From positions 5,952,001 through 6,016,000 of the forward strand of contig OW051496.1 in the NCBI GenBank assembly GCA_932521035.1: 64,000 nt of DNA, given 5' to 3'. The notes beneath the pieces are model-generated. The model had not been told where the DNA came from and made no database searches. It worked only from the letters and a program-made list of their open reading frames with translations. The translations under genes were made by a program, and so were the position numbers. Source of the stretch: Oscheius dolichura (Eukaryota > Nematoda > Chromadorea > Rhabditida > Rhabditidae). The stretch's first letter is position 1, and the number at the start of each line of letters is the position of its first letter. Shown here one piece after another: positions 24,381 to 37,096 of the stretch.

Positions 24381-25921
24381 TCACTCTTCACCTGGCCACT
24401 GCAGTCGTTCCGCTCGTCTCGGCTTCTCCCCATATGCCGCCGCCCTCCTATGTCTTCTCTTTATCTTGTGCAGCTTCTGAATTAATCATTCTTCAATCTT
24501 ATTCACAATAGGACTTACAATCCTCTTGTAGTTGTCCTGTTCCTCGTCGAAATTCTTGTCAACTCCGAGACTCTGCAGGGAGAGGTCCTCCTCTTCTCGA
24601 ACGGCTTCTTCTGCTTCCTTACACATCCCGGAACGGGTCATATCCTACAAGTTGCGTTGCTTCAAATAACATACAAATAAACCTGAATAAAACCATCGGA
24701 ACAGTCGCACTTGCCGAGATCACACTTCTGGGAGGACTCGGGACAGTCGACATCCATCTCACACGCTGAATTGGTGATTAGCTCATATTATTGGAAAATA
24801 CGTACACATGGCTTGCCAGAGACACTGACAAGTCTGACACCCTTGTTCGTCGAGGGAGATGAAGCAGTTCCTTGCACATAGTTCGGGTGTCGGACAACCT
24901 TGAACCACTGTTTGGAAACGCAGGAGTTCTTACCATCTACCGCTCCTCTCACCGCTTCCGTCCGGTTGGAATGTTCCGACTCGTCTTCTACAGCGGAGCC
25001 CAGGGGTGGGAAGAGGAAGGTGTTCACCGACACGGTATTAGTCTGTTTCAGCTCTCTCTTTTCTTCGTTTTCTCCTTCCTCCCTCGTCTCCATCCCAACG
25101 TCTCCGGAGACTTTTACTCGGGGTAGGTGGAGGAGGAACGACGTCTCTTCTTCCGACGACTTTCCGGAGCCTTCAGTAGAGTTATCGATTCCCTGTTGTT
25201 GTGGCTCGTCGCTACCTGCCCCTGATCCCTCTTGAATGGAGTTGTCGTTTTCCTCTTCTTCGGAATAGTTATTGGTTGTTGAGAAGAGATTCAATTCAGG
25301 AGAACTAGCAATTATTATCTCATTTCTGAATGCTCTCTCAATTTAAACTTCAACCATAACTCACGAGAACCCCCGATGCTCCCTTGCCGTCTCATCCTCT
25401 TCCGTCTCCTCTTCTTTCTCCTCCGCCTTGTCGTCGCTGTCTTCCGTGTCGGAGTCTATCTCGGCAATTTGAAAGCGGTCTTCTCTAAATTAGATCAGTT
25501 CACAGTTCAAAGATCTGTGTCTACTTGACATCGGGCACCTCCAACTGGCTGTTTCTCATCTCGCCCATAATCCTCTCCTGATCCGTGCTGAATCCTGGCG
25601 GCATAGGGCTGTAACCCGGCGGCAATGCTGTGACTAGGTCAACAGGCATCGGACCTATAATTGTATCCTTTTCGAGCGGGGAGTCCTCCCTACCTGTGAA
25701 TCGTCTACTCGCCATCACCTGTAGATCATCGCCTTCGTTAACCTCTGGAGGTGAGAGGAGAAGGGGTTGGCTGAAGAGATCTGTCTGAAACTACCTTCAT
25801 CTGGAGGGCAAGGAGCTGGTCTCACATTCACCTCGAAGGGAATCTCGTCGTCTAATTTTCGAAGGTTACGGGACGACGTCGAGGGTAGCATGGATAAGAA
25901 GAACAGGAGAAATATGTGCAT
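24381..25921 (-). CDS. Secreted acidic protein with antistasin-like and EB-like Cys modules
   Basis: Signal peptide MHIFLLFFLSMLPSTSS, then a Pro-rich and highly acidic region (Glu/Asp runs), then Cys modules. The first reads GCPTPELCARNCFISLDEQG, CQTCQC, the spacing of antistasin-type domains (serine-protease inhibitors or extracellular modules). The second reads CEMDVDCPESSQKCDLGKCD, like EB or EGF-like repeats. A coiled charged segment and a very basic end (KIKRRHRRAAAYGEKPRR) close the protein. About eight exons; one intron is only 26 bp and is required to bring the antistasin module into frame. The ATG is 3 nt behind an acceptor (tttccag, AG at 25925-25926). No known orthologue is recognised. 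The basic tail contains several potential prohormone-cleavage sites, but no clear peptide. Confidence 0.62.
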
Positions 25922-26332
25922 GCCCTGGAAATTGGCAATACGGGAAATCGGTAATGAGGAGATTTATGGGAAAATGAAGAGGATACTTCGAGGAGGTCGC
26001 TGTCGGGGGACAATAGAGTTCAGTGGCAATTACTGTGGCGAGAAGGAAGTGGCGTCCCCTTTCCGATCCTAATCTTCCCGTGTTATAACTCGAAGACAAA
26101 TATGCTGGTATCCGGAAAAGGGAAGAAGTCGGGCCAAGGAGGCAAATGCAAGCGAGAGTCATCTCGGGAAGGGCAACTCTTAAAAGCCAACTATCCGGCG
26201 AAGGACGCTCTCTCAAGAGAACAGGCCGTCAAGGAGGCGAAACGAACAGGGGGCAACATCCGATACGGGCGATACGAAATGAAGTTTATTGACAAACAAG
26301 AAAGGATATTAAACTCGAAAACTACTCCGTAA
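25922..26332. other. Gap between Mind bomb and the antistasin-like gene
   Basis: About 410 bp with no recognised exon. It contains the Mind bomb poly(A) signal (26285-26290, minus) and the presumed outron or promoter of the antistasin-like gene. Confidence 0.4.
26285..26290 (-). terminator. Poly(A) signal AATAAA of Mind bomb
   Basis: AATAAA on the minus strand about 45 bp after the Mind bomb stop codon. Confidence 0.7.
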
Positions 26333-28963
26333 CTACGTGTAAATGGTCATCTTCTGCTTGATGGGCTGACGGCAGATGTGGCAGAGCTGGATCGACTCGC
26401 AGCACTCGGCACACGACGTGTGGCCACAGTTGAACACCACCGACGGGCGCGCGTCCAGGCAGATGGCACACGACGTCTCCATCTCCAACTTATCGTACGC
26501 CTCCTTCAACGCCTCGATCTCCTTCTTCTTCTCTAAAATGGCCGACTTTAGCTGCTGATAACTTATCCACTTACCCATATCTGCCTCCTCCTTTACTTTT
26601 CTGGTCATCTCCTCTGCCATTTTAGCCATCTCCTTCGGATCGGGCTGCTTCAATTTCATAGCCGAACCAATTTCTACCGGCTTTCCATGAAGATCAACGG
26701 CTGAGGTGACATTTCCATAGCACATGGGACAGCGGCGGAGAGGAGTCACCGTGGCACACTGCTTGCAGATGACACGGTGTCCACAGGGGACAAACTCCAC
26801 GTCGGCCACAGAATCCTACAAAGAAGACTTTCCTAATAATAAAAGAACAGGGGAACCTCGCAATTGAAGGTGCACATGTGCACGTCGGAAGTGTCGAACT
26901 CGTTGGTGGGCACGGCCATCGGCAGACAGCACTTGAGGCGGCTCTGTACCATAATATTGAGGGTGTCGCGCAGCTTCTCGTCCACACAAAGGTCGATGGC
27001 ACTTCGTCCGTGGATGTCGACGAGGGACAGGTCACAGCCGCGAGCAGCCAGGAAGCAGAGGCAGGCCAGCTGCCAGTGCGGACGCAACTTGGCCGCCATC
27101 TCGTCCAGCTTCATCGTGGCCTTCTGACAGTGAATGGCATTGGAAAGCGTCGTCCTGTCCAGATCCTTCGGATTGGCATTCATGTACTTGACCAAGAGAT
27201 GACAGGCCGTCTGTCCCTGGTGATCCATAGCTGAAACGGGCACACCCGACGTGACTAATGACTGCACACAGGCCAGACGAGCGACATCGTTCTCCACGTC
27301 TCCATGCCAGGCATCCACTGCCACATGAAGTGAAGTCTTCCCATCCGGCAGAGTCTGCAGCTCCACGGCAAAGTCTTGTTTCAGCTGAAGGAATTGGAGG
27401 ATAGGAAGGAAAGCCAAGTTCATACCGCGAGGATCATGTCGACGACTTTGTTCTTGCCGTGCATAGCGGCGAAGACCAAGGGAGGCGGCATGCTGTTGTG
27501 GATCAGCGACGACCGCGACTGGATCATCAGCTCCACGCACTTGGCATTTCCCCTCATGACTGCGAGGTGCACAGACGTCCATCCGTTGTGGTTGATCATG
27601 CCCGGATTGAGTCGCTGGTTACCCAGGATCCGGCTGAGGATCGTCAAGGAAGAACTGTTCTCCGGGATAGAACAGACAACGTGGAGCACAGACTCGCCGA
27701 GACAATTCTAAATTTCGATTTAAAAGGCGACAAAAAATAGAGACAGACTATTATGTTGGAGTGGATATTGGGCACACAGAGCAGACGGTCGACACAGGCG
27801 GCATGAAGTCCCCGCGTGGCCAAATGGAGAGCCGTATCCCCGAGCGCATTGACCTTGTTGATGTCCTTCTCGAGGAATCCAAGCATTCCCTCTAGGACAC
27901 GGACATCTCCCTTGGCAGCTGCCAGATGCAACAGAGTGTTGTTCTTGTCGTCGACGACTTCGCGATGGGCACCGAAGGCGATGAGGATGACCACGGCAGG
28001 CCAGATACTCTCCTCCACAGCTACCATCAGAGGCATCCGGCCGTCGATCCCGATGTTGACTTGTTCGGGAAAGCGGGACAGAGCCAGCCGGAAGAGGTCG
28101 CCGTCGTGGGAGCGCCAGGTACGCAAAGAGTGCATCACCTCTGATCCAGAAGGGCCTGAACAAGACAATGACAATGAGAACGAGAAGACAGTTACAGTCA
28201 AAAGTTCCGTAGAGCACGCGGGAGGCGGTCAGATCGGCTCCGTCTGCTGTTCCATACTTCTCGCGGAGCACAGTCTGCTTGTTGCGACCCATGTAGACGG
28301 GCAGGAGGAAGTCGTTGGGATAGCGACGCTGGCTCCAGTCAAAGGGCGAACCCTTGGTCGACTTCAACGAATAGACGGGCTCGTCCGTGTAGGGGAGAAC
28401 ACGCAGAGAGACCAGCTGGTAGTACTAAATGAAGAAATACTCCTCGTGCCGGCCACCGACAAACCCTTCCTCTGTTCTTGTTGGAACGGATCAGGACAGG
28501 ACGGTCTCCATCCAAAAAGTGCAGTTTCTTGACCAGCTGCAGGGCACGGTAATGGTAGACAATATCAACCTCTATCAGTCGCTTCACATTCATCTGAGGC
28601 GGACGGGCCTCCCACTCGTAGAATTTCACAGTGGCGCTGTCGCTTTCGGGGTGGAGACGAGCCACATAGCCCACCTTGTCTTGCCACTACCAAAAGACTA
28701 CTAGAAAGGCGGAAAAGAGATCTCACGTTGGCATGGAGAGACGGGATCCACGGCAGCTGGGAACTCTCGTGGACCTGTTCTACATTGGGGCTGGCCGAGA
28801 CGAGAACACGCTTGCCCTCTTCCATCACATTTTCATCATCCACATCCATAGTAGGCCTCTCGTTGAAGAAGATGAACCAAAACTGACGTCTTTTTCGGTA
28901 TTCGACGCTTTTATACCCGACCGTTGACTGTCCATTTCGTGTAAAATAACAGGGAATAAACAT
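26333..28963 (-). CDS. MIB: Mind bomb-type E3 ubiquitin ligase lacking the N-terminal MIB-ZZ module
   Basis: Mind bomb ubiquitinates Notch ligands to trigger their endocytosis. From the N-terminus: Mind-bomb repeat-like sequence (GKRVLVSASPN, VGYVARLHPESDSATVKFYE and a second unit with FDWSQRRYPNDFLLPVYMGR), then a long ankyrin array (DGRMPLMVAVEESIWPAVVI; NNTLLHLAAAKGDVRVLEGM; GDTALHLATRG; NGWTSVHLAVMRGNAKCVEL), then two C-terminal RING fingers, one with VPCGHRVICKQCA...CPMC and the last CAICLDARPSVVFNCGHTSC ending CRQPIKQKMTIYT-stop, the classic Mib terminus. Introns are about 40 bp. I chose the ATG at 28961-28963, 2 nt behind an acceptor; another in-frame possibility, after splicing, is at 28933-28935. 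The paired MIB/HERC2 domains and ZZ finger that bind ligand are absent, and only 152 bp separate the start from the upstream gene. Confidence 0.92.
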
Positions 28964-29115
28964 GTCTAACAATCTTATTAACGGATAAACTCTTAACAAA
29001 ATCGAACCCGTAAAAGGAAAAGAGCAGAGGGCCGGAGAATATATGACGCGACTATCTACACACACCGAGCTGAGAGATACCTGTATCCAATGAGATGCAA
29101 AATCCTAATCTCAAA

Positions 29116-32100
29116 CTACCACATTTGGGAAGGGGGCGGTGGGGGCGGGGGAGGTAATATACTGCCATTGGGGGCAGAGGGAGGAGGCTTGAATGAAGCT
29201 CCGGCTAGGGGAGGAGGCTGTGGTGGAGGTCCTCCACGGAAGTATGATGGCTGAGGTGGACCACACTTGCCCGGAGGAGGGCCGTGGCCTCTGTTGGGCG
29301 GTGGATGTCCTCTTGGTGGACCATTGTGATGGCCTCGAGGAGGAGGACCGTTGTGAGGTGGAGCTCCGAGATTGCGGTTGCCAGTCCATGGGCCATGCCC
29401 TCGATCCGGTGGATGAGAGCCTCGTCTCGCTGCTATGTCATAATAAGGATGCCCACGGGTAGCTCCAGGAGGGCCTTGTCTTGCCGGCGGTGGCCCGGCT
29501 CCTCTTCCACGGAACGGTGGGGGTCCTCCTAAAATTGATGTCTATGAATAGAACAGCTTGACAAACCATATGCTCCTCTTTGGTTAGGCGGCGGTTTGTA
29601 GGGTGGCGCCTGCCCTCTTCCACTGCCACCACGGAACTGCGTATTTTGTCCTCTGCCCCTGTAATTATCCATTGAAGTCGAAGTTTAACAAAGAGGCTCA
29701 CCTGTTGGGGAAGCGGCCAGCAGGAGGATGACTTCTAGGGGGAGGCCCACGCGGGGGATACCCGAATCCATCGTCGTAATAGTCCCTCTGTTCATCCTGT
29801 TGGTTGAAACTGGAGCTGGGTCCATTCCAGTTGTTGTTGTCTTGATAATCACTCCAACTGTTATCTTGGTAATCGTCTCTTGTCCTAAAACATCGTCTGT
29901 ATCTAATTGAATGGCTCAAATACAAACCAATCTTGTGGGGGAGCTTCAGCTGCCGGTTTTTGTTGTGGAGGCTGTCTCTTCGGGTAATCCATGGGTCGCC
30001 TTTGTTGCCAACTGGGATTTTCACTGGGAGACGGCCCGCCGAACTGCGGCACCTCTCCCTCTTCCAACTCTGGCTCCTGTTCACTTTGAGACTGAGGTTT
30101 ATTCTAAACGACAGCGTCTACTCTCTCTATTTATAAGGCTACAAACCATTTGAGAAGTAAACTGTGGAATATGGGTCCTGTCAATGGGCGCCTTCTTGGG
30201 TGGCGGCCCTTGGTTGGATTGCTCTTCGTCGTCCGAGCTGGGGATGTCGTCCGGCACAATCTCGTTGCCCTCCTCGTCGTAGTCCACATTTACTGCTCGT
30301 CGCTGTTTTGTCACGGCAACAAAAGCCGTTTCGCTAAAAAAATTTTTATCATAGATAGAAGAAGGGCATACTGTTGATAAGCGTATCCGGGCAACCTCTC
30401 GCCGGTCTTCCTTTTGGCCACCGTTCGCACTTTCCTGATTCCTCTTGTCTGGGCAAGGTCTACAAGTAGATGGCTCTGTTCACGTATTCCAAGTTTAAAC
30501 GAACCTTCAGCTTCCGATCCGGTCTCGTCTTCCTCGTCCGACGCCAACATGTGTTGTTCCCTGACTATCCTCTCCGCCTCTTCAAGCGATACACCTTCAT
30601 GTCGAGCGACAATATCAATACGACATCTGAATTAATTCTCTAGCGGATAAACGGGAAAGGGTCTACTTGATGACATTAAACGGCGAGTCCTTTGGTATCT
30701 TGCCCAACCGGACTTTATTGACATCGATGCCTCCCGGTCGCCTCTTGTCGTTCTCTTCTTCCCGCTGGAATGACCGTAACCTTCTTCTTTCTTCCCTTTC
30801 CATTATTCTCAGCTCTTCGTAATCGGGAGACGGTATCCTCGGCGGTAGCCTTGCACCCGGAAGGATTCTCCTCGCGCCTGGCCGTACTCCCGGTCGGGCA
30901 GCTCCCGGTTGGACAGCTTTCGGTCTGGCTCCTGGCATACGACGAGGTCCAGGCGGTGTGGGTGTTCTCGGGATGTTGTCATCGTCGCTGTCCGCCTTGA
31001 CCTGGCTGTGGAAGGGGTTTCCTCGAGGGAGACTGAAATATTCCGTCAATTTACAAAAAAAAAGACAGTGTGCTTACGTTGCTCCAGCTGGGAGAACAAC
31101 GGTGGGAACCGGGCCGAGATTCTCCGACTTCGACGTAGAAATCGACGAGTTGAAGAAGTCGATGATGGAGTTGTTGTTTCCCTTTCCTCCCAAACTGGGA
31201 GCCAGACCCTTAAAACCGGCTGAGCCATGGATTTCGACCGAATGTTTTGGAGGCGGCGCCGAGGCATAAGACATGGGAGGAGGCATCATCTCAAAACAGA
31301 ACTCTGGTATAAAATAAATGGAAATGATTACCGGTGGAACCATTTGAGGCGGGTACGGCATATGCCCAGGTGGCATACCCATCGGATGAGGAGGCCCTCC
31401 ATAAGAGCCAGGAGGTAGTCCCATTTGAGGTGGTCCCATCGGAGGTTGTCCCATCTGAGGGTGTCCCATATGCGGAGGTCCCATCGGTGGAGGTCCCATC
31501 GGCCCAGGCGGCATTCCGATCGGAGGAGGCATACCCATATGATGAGGCTGGTTGTACATTTGCGGTGGCGGCATTCCCATGTAAGGCGTCGGTGGTCCTC
31601 CAAACATTGGCGGTGGCATGCCCATCGGAGGGCCGCCGTGCATTGGGGGAGGTCCCATGTAGAGAGGATGGTTCATCCCGGCATCGGCTTCCTCCTCGTC
31701 CGGGGGTGAGTCTTCGCCCATCATCGCCTCCACGGAATTCGCTTCGGATACATCCTGCCCAGCAGATTCACTGCCAAGCACCGGGATTCCTCCTGCCTAA
31801 AACAATCAACAATAAGAGAAAGTAAAACGAAACATACCTGAAGCTCTCCTGAGGATGGAGTTCTGTTGAATTGAGGCGCGACCGGAGGCGGGATATTGAG
31901 CAACTCGGCGGAAGCGTTAGACGCTGCCGGGAGGGGAATCTGTGGAATAGACGGGCTGAACATCGTCGACGAGGGAGGCGGCTGGGGAGCAGGTGGGATG
32001 AACTCGTCTCCCAAGACTCCCTTCGACTGGCGACTCTTCTCCGGAGTGACGTGGTTGGACTCGGAGTTGGATGAAGTCGGCGTTGTCGGTACTTTACCAT

Positions 32101-35100
32101 GAGGCGGAACTGGAGGAGGAGCAAACTAAAAGAGCAATTACTATCATTTGAAGGATCTCCTACCTGGGAAAGCAGCTCTCCTGCCATGTTGAGGAAACTG
32201 GTAGGCCGTTCCGTGTCGAAGTCAGATGGAGACAGGGGATTCGGCGGGGATCCAGGCCTGAAACACGTGGCATATATTGATTGTGAATGGCGACTAACGG
32301 TGTCCCCTCCTCTTCATGGTCCGATTCATCTGGATGGACGGGATCGTACTCTTCCTCCGCTGTAACCGGGGGTATTTCTGCAGATTCAGCAGCCTCGACT
32401 GGCTGCTCGACTGGTTTCACATGGTGGTCAGAAAGCCCTGGTTGTGAGACTGGAGGAGGTGGCCCGCTAAATATAATTGTCTTCAGAAAATGTGGTCTCT
32501 CACCTCTTTCCCTTCTGTGCCCGGATCCTGTTCACCAGCGTCACATGGATAATTTCTCGCTCTCTCTCATCCAAGCTTGGATCCTGGAGAAATCTGGACA
32601 CGACATTTTTGATCACTTCTGAAAGAGAACGACTGTACATGGAAGATAGCCAGCGACTCACTGGGATTATCGGCTTCGTTGATAAACTGGAGGAGTTCAG
32701 CCAAGTCCGCTATACGAGGCGGTGGTTGATGGACTTTCGTATGGTTGGGAGCAGCTTCGGTATTGGATTTCTTGATGTTTTCAAAGAATCTGAATCTTTG
32801 GGTACTCGAAAAGAAAGAGACAAACTTTGGATTGATCAGATACTCTCCCTCAGGGGACTCCACTCTCCGGTTCTCTAAAATGGCCCGGGCCTCGGTGGAC
32901 AGGTCCGAGATAGACTTGGGATGGGCGGGCTGACCGTTCTCCTCGGGCTGTTCCTTCGGTGTTTTAGCAGCTCCACTAAATAATTGGATTGGAAAAGGGA
33001 AAAATACTTGACAAACCTAACAGCTGGACTTTTAGCCACCTCGATGCTCGGATCGACGGGATCTCCTAACCGATTGCGGACGATGACACACAAGATCATC
33101 TCGGGGTGGATGGCCGGGAACCCGGGACCCTTCCACGGCAATAGGACAGCTGCAAAGAGAGAGGTGTGAGTGGAAGAGAAGGGACAGCCTACGTGGTGCC
33201 TCCTGGTTGGCTCGGATGGGCAGCAGATAGCCGTCCTTGATCCGTCGGTTGTCTCCGAAGTCGATCACCTGGTAGCGCTCCTTGTTCACCATGTCCGTGT
33301 ACATCATCATAAATCGTTTCTCAAACTCAAAATCCACTTAAAAGGTCTCCTTCAAATTGAGAATAGAATATCAACCCACGTGGCTTCTCCATTTTCAATA
33401 CGATGACATCCTGGCTCTCCGACCTCCTCAGTCCATTCAGATATTCGAAGACCACGAGTTCTTTTATCCTCCCCTTGACATTCAGGGTCACCGGCAAGTC
33501 GGCGCTGTCTCTCATCTCAAAGGCCGCCTTGTTCGAAATGGCTGAACATAAATTGTATAGGGATAACAGAAAAAGACAAACCCTTCAATGAGGTGACGAA
33601 GGTGATGGTGCCCATGACCATCTGGCCGCGCCACACCTCGTCGTCCGTCCTCCACGTCCTCCATGTCTCATCGAACGAGGGCTTCTTTGCCTTTGCAGCT
33701 CTAAAACTAGGAATAACTTGTCTCTGAATAATAGCTCACTCTGCCGGGGTAGTCTGCCACACTGGGGGCGAGTCGTTGGCACCTCCGGCCGCATAGTCGT
33801 CGTTGTCCGACTCGTAGCCGGCATTGTGGGGTGGACTGTCCTAAAATTGATGGTCTCCTATAAATTCTAGCCGGTCACATACCACGGGGTCGTTCAATCC
33901 GAGAGGATCACTCGGATTCAACGGTCTCTCCTCGTCGTCCTCCCGCCGCTTCTCGCCCTTCTTCGGCTCGAACCGCTTTAGTTCCCGTTTCTTCTCATAG
34001 TAACTTGCCTTCTCTCCTCCTCCATATCTATTCTTCTGTAGCTTCTAATCAACAATAAATGAATTGCCCAATTCCTCACCTCTTTCCTCTGTCTCTCCTG
34101 TTCTCGGAACTTTTCCCTCTCTTCAATTTCCCGCTTCTCCTTTTCGGCCTTCTCCTTCGCCTTTCCGGCACAAATGGAGCAGTTGGAATCGTAGAAATGT
34201 GAGTTGTGCTGGGAGGTCGTGTCGGCCATCCCGTCACCCAGAAGCGAGTCCAGAGTGGACACCTGCCCCTTCGGCTTCTTCGGGATTCTTCCCATCTTGG
34301 GTGGCGGAGCTGTTTTCAGGTGCTTGGCCATCTCCTGGACTGCCGCTCTCGATTCTTCGGTTTGTTGAGGCAATTGGAGTATCCTCGCATCGGCAGAGGC
34401 TAAAGAAAAAAGGCCAGTTGGGAAAAGGCAGAGTCCACTTACGAGCCTCGTCCTCATTCAGGTTGACGCTGTTGTTCCGGGCAAAGTCAACCAGCTCCGT
34501 CTCTTCGAGATTGACCAGTCTCTGTGGCGAAATGTAGCCGGCAACTATTTTAGAGGCAAAGTTCTGGAAAATGGAAATACTCGTGAAAAGAAAGGCGGGC
34601 TTACCCTGTATTGCTTGAAGAGGGTTTTGAATTTCTCGTTGAAGAAGCGATACTTGGAGCTGTTGACATCAGATTTGCAGACCTTGAAGAGTTCCTTCTC
34701 CATGTCAGCCGCTTTCGAGCGACAGTCGGGCATTCCCATCTTGATGATCAGTCTCCCGCTGCGAAGATATCAATAAAGGGTGGGAAAGGGGACTCACTGG
34801 GCAAAGAGCTCGTAGGCGATCTTCATCTTCAGGTTAGCCCTCAGGATGTCGCTCTCCTTGGACATAAACTTGGACGCCTTCTCGGTGGCCTTTGCCTTGG
34901 CTTCTGAAAAGGAAGGCCTGCTCGGATGAGTAAAATATCAAACCTCTTTCCTTAGTTTCCCACTCGAATGCATTTTCAGAGAGGCAGAGGGGAATGAAGG
35001 CGGGCGACTGCCGGATGTACTGGGCCAGCAGGTCCACGGTGGGCGCGTCCATGTCGCGACGGATGAGACCCGTCGCATTGACCATCGGCACCTTGGCCTC

Positions 35101-37096
35101 GCCTTGCCAGCTCTCCATCTGAATTGTTCTCTCTTGAAATAGACGAATAGAGGGACAGACCTCTTTGATCCTCTCGACAATGGCTTCGACACACTCCCCA
35201 CTACAGTACTGCGACTCGGCCCCGAGGGTTTTGTACCACTGGTCCACGCAGTCGTGGAGGTTCTTCAGGCAGCCGACACACTTCCTGACGATTAACTTCG
35301 ACTTTTTGCGGATGTCGTTGGCATTGCTGAATAGGATGGATATGACTGGTATGACACGAGTTGTCCTTACCCATTTTCGGGGGAAGGCGACCGTGGAGGA
35401 GGGGGCGAAGCGGGTGACTCCGGTGTTTCTACAGGCTCTTCTGCAAATAGACTTGTTTAACGATGGCCTCTCCTGTTACCTATTCGCCTCTTCTTCTCTT
35501 TGGGCTGCTTGACAACTTCTGGGGAAGTCCTGCCATTGCGTTGGGATCCGGAGGGAGCCGGAGACGGGGAGGACGAAGAGTCCGAGTCAATCAGGGCTCG
35601 TCGGCCAGAGCTGGGCTTCACTTTGGGGCTCCTTGATCTTCTGCTGGCTGGTGGCTCTGAAACTGCTCCCTAGCTACAATAAACCAGCTCTTACCGTAGG
35701 CCAAGGCGGCGTCAATCGTCTCTTGGCTGAGATTCTTAATGACGAGGACGAGTCTCTGCAGGCCGAAGTGGGATGCGATCCTCTCGTCGTCCCAGCCGGT
35801 GATATCGATGGCCTTTGATGTCTGTAACAAGTCATATCATATCCACTTTAAAAACTGTCTCACCTCGGCTTCTGGCTCCTTCTTCTTCTCTTTTTTTTCC
35901 TTTTTCTTCTTCTGCTCCGTCTCTTCATCGGCCTCCTTCTGCCTCCTCTCCTGGGTCTCCCTCCTCTTCCTCTCCTCCTCTTCCTTCTCCTTTTCTTTCT
36001 CTTTTGCTTCCTCCTTCTCTCGTCGTCTCCTCTCCTTTCTCTCCCCCTTCGTCTCATCCTTGTTCTTCTCTATCACTATCGATGTCTCCGACTCGTCGCG
36101 ACTCATTCTTCTGGACTTGGCCGGCTCCACGTGGCCCGTTGACGTACTGGGGATTTCAGACACTCCGCGACTGGGACTCTTCAATTTCAAAGGACTAGTC
36201 GATCCTAGAAAACGGTAGAATACTGTAAACGAAGGAAGCCACTCACTTTCAGAGATTCGAGCGGTGGAGGGAGTGCTGGCAGCTGAGTCCTCGTGTGCCT
36301 TCTGCAATATATCATTTGAATGGCCACAATGTCGGCCAACCTTTTTCTTCTTGGGCTCCTCGCTCTCCACACGTTTCCCCCGTCGGCCGGTGTGTTCCTC
36401 TTTGATGGGAGCCTAGAAGACAAGAATATGAGAGAGGAGAGGAGACGACTAACTGGTTTGGAGGCGGAGGCAAGTAGCTTGGCGAGGACGTGGCTGTCCA
36501 CCTGCTGGATGGCCTTCTCCCGGGCGATCTTCTTGTATCCGGAGTAACACCTGGCCCAGCCGCCACCCAGCTCCTCCGAATAGACATTGTCATCCATGGC
36601 GGTCGGGGGTGCCGTCGGCTGTATGACGCCCTTCCTGGCTCTCTGGTTCTTCTGGCGACCACCGGATCTGGAATTATTGGTTATAAGGAGAAGAGAGAGG
36701 GAGACACCTTCTGGAGACTCCGGGCATCGTTTCTTCGCTGTCCTTCGTCGACTCATCCAGACTCGACTCCCGCCTGCATGTATGGACAGGTCCGAGACCG
36801 CGGGGTTTTCCTACCTTTGAATAGATTCCTGACTTGTACCCACAGCTGTAAATATTGCTTCTGTCATCTCTGACTCCCCCCTAAAGTCTTCGAATTCCTT
36901 ACATTCCCACAGCCAAACTCACGGTTCTGACGTATTCATAGCTTCTTCCTCCGATTTGTTCTCACTAGAGACCTCCTTCAAAGGTTCACTAACGTCGACA
37001 TTTGTCGAAATCTCCTCAGTTGGCATATTTTCCTATAAAAATGGCCAGTTCATTGGGAAGTATGGGCCCTACCTCGAAGTACTCGTCTTCATTCAT
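29116..37096 (-). CDS. DIDO1: DIDO1/PHF3-like transcription-associated protein (TFIIS-M, SPOC)
   Basis: Members of this family bind RNA polymerase II and chromatin through TFIIS-like and SPOC domains. About 25 exons encode: an N-terminus with RARKGVIQPTAPPTAMDD and YKKIAREKAIQQVDSHV; a very long Lys/Glu/Arg charged helix (35880-36060); a Cys cluster CVGCLKNLHDCVDQWY...YCSGEC; the TFIIS central domain (KASKFMSKESDILRANLKM, KYRFFNEKFKTLFKQYRNFA, YISPQRLVN); a SPOC domain (VWRGQMVMGTITFVTSL to LLPWKGPGFP, EMILCVIVRNR); and a long C-terminal low-complexity region of Met-Gly-Pro repeats (31380-31670) and RGG/Pro-rich sequence, ending SQMW-stop. I do not see the PHD finger of DIDO1/PHF3. The ATG is 7 nt behind an acceptor (AG at 37104-37105). 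Mind bomb follows 152 bp downstream. Orthology to DIDO1 versus PHF3/SPOCD1 is unresolved. Confidence 0.88.
31375..31670 (-). repeat. Degenerate in-frame Met-Gly-Pro repeat tract
   Basis: Within the DIDO1/PHF3-like gene, units such as GPPPMGPPHMGHPQMGQPP repeat with a period near 15 nt, seen on the + strand as recurring ggtcccat/ggaggtccc words. It codes for a low-complexity, probably disordered segment that may promote condensate or splicing-factor-like interactions. Tracts like this expand and contract easily. Confidence 0.8.

Noticed and set aside
28339..28674. Read-through of the Mind bomb exon after NKNRGR
   Set aside because: A 40-bp GT-AG intron here restores the repeat sequence YYQLVSLRVLPYTDEP, while the read-through frame has no family match.
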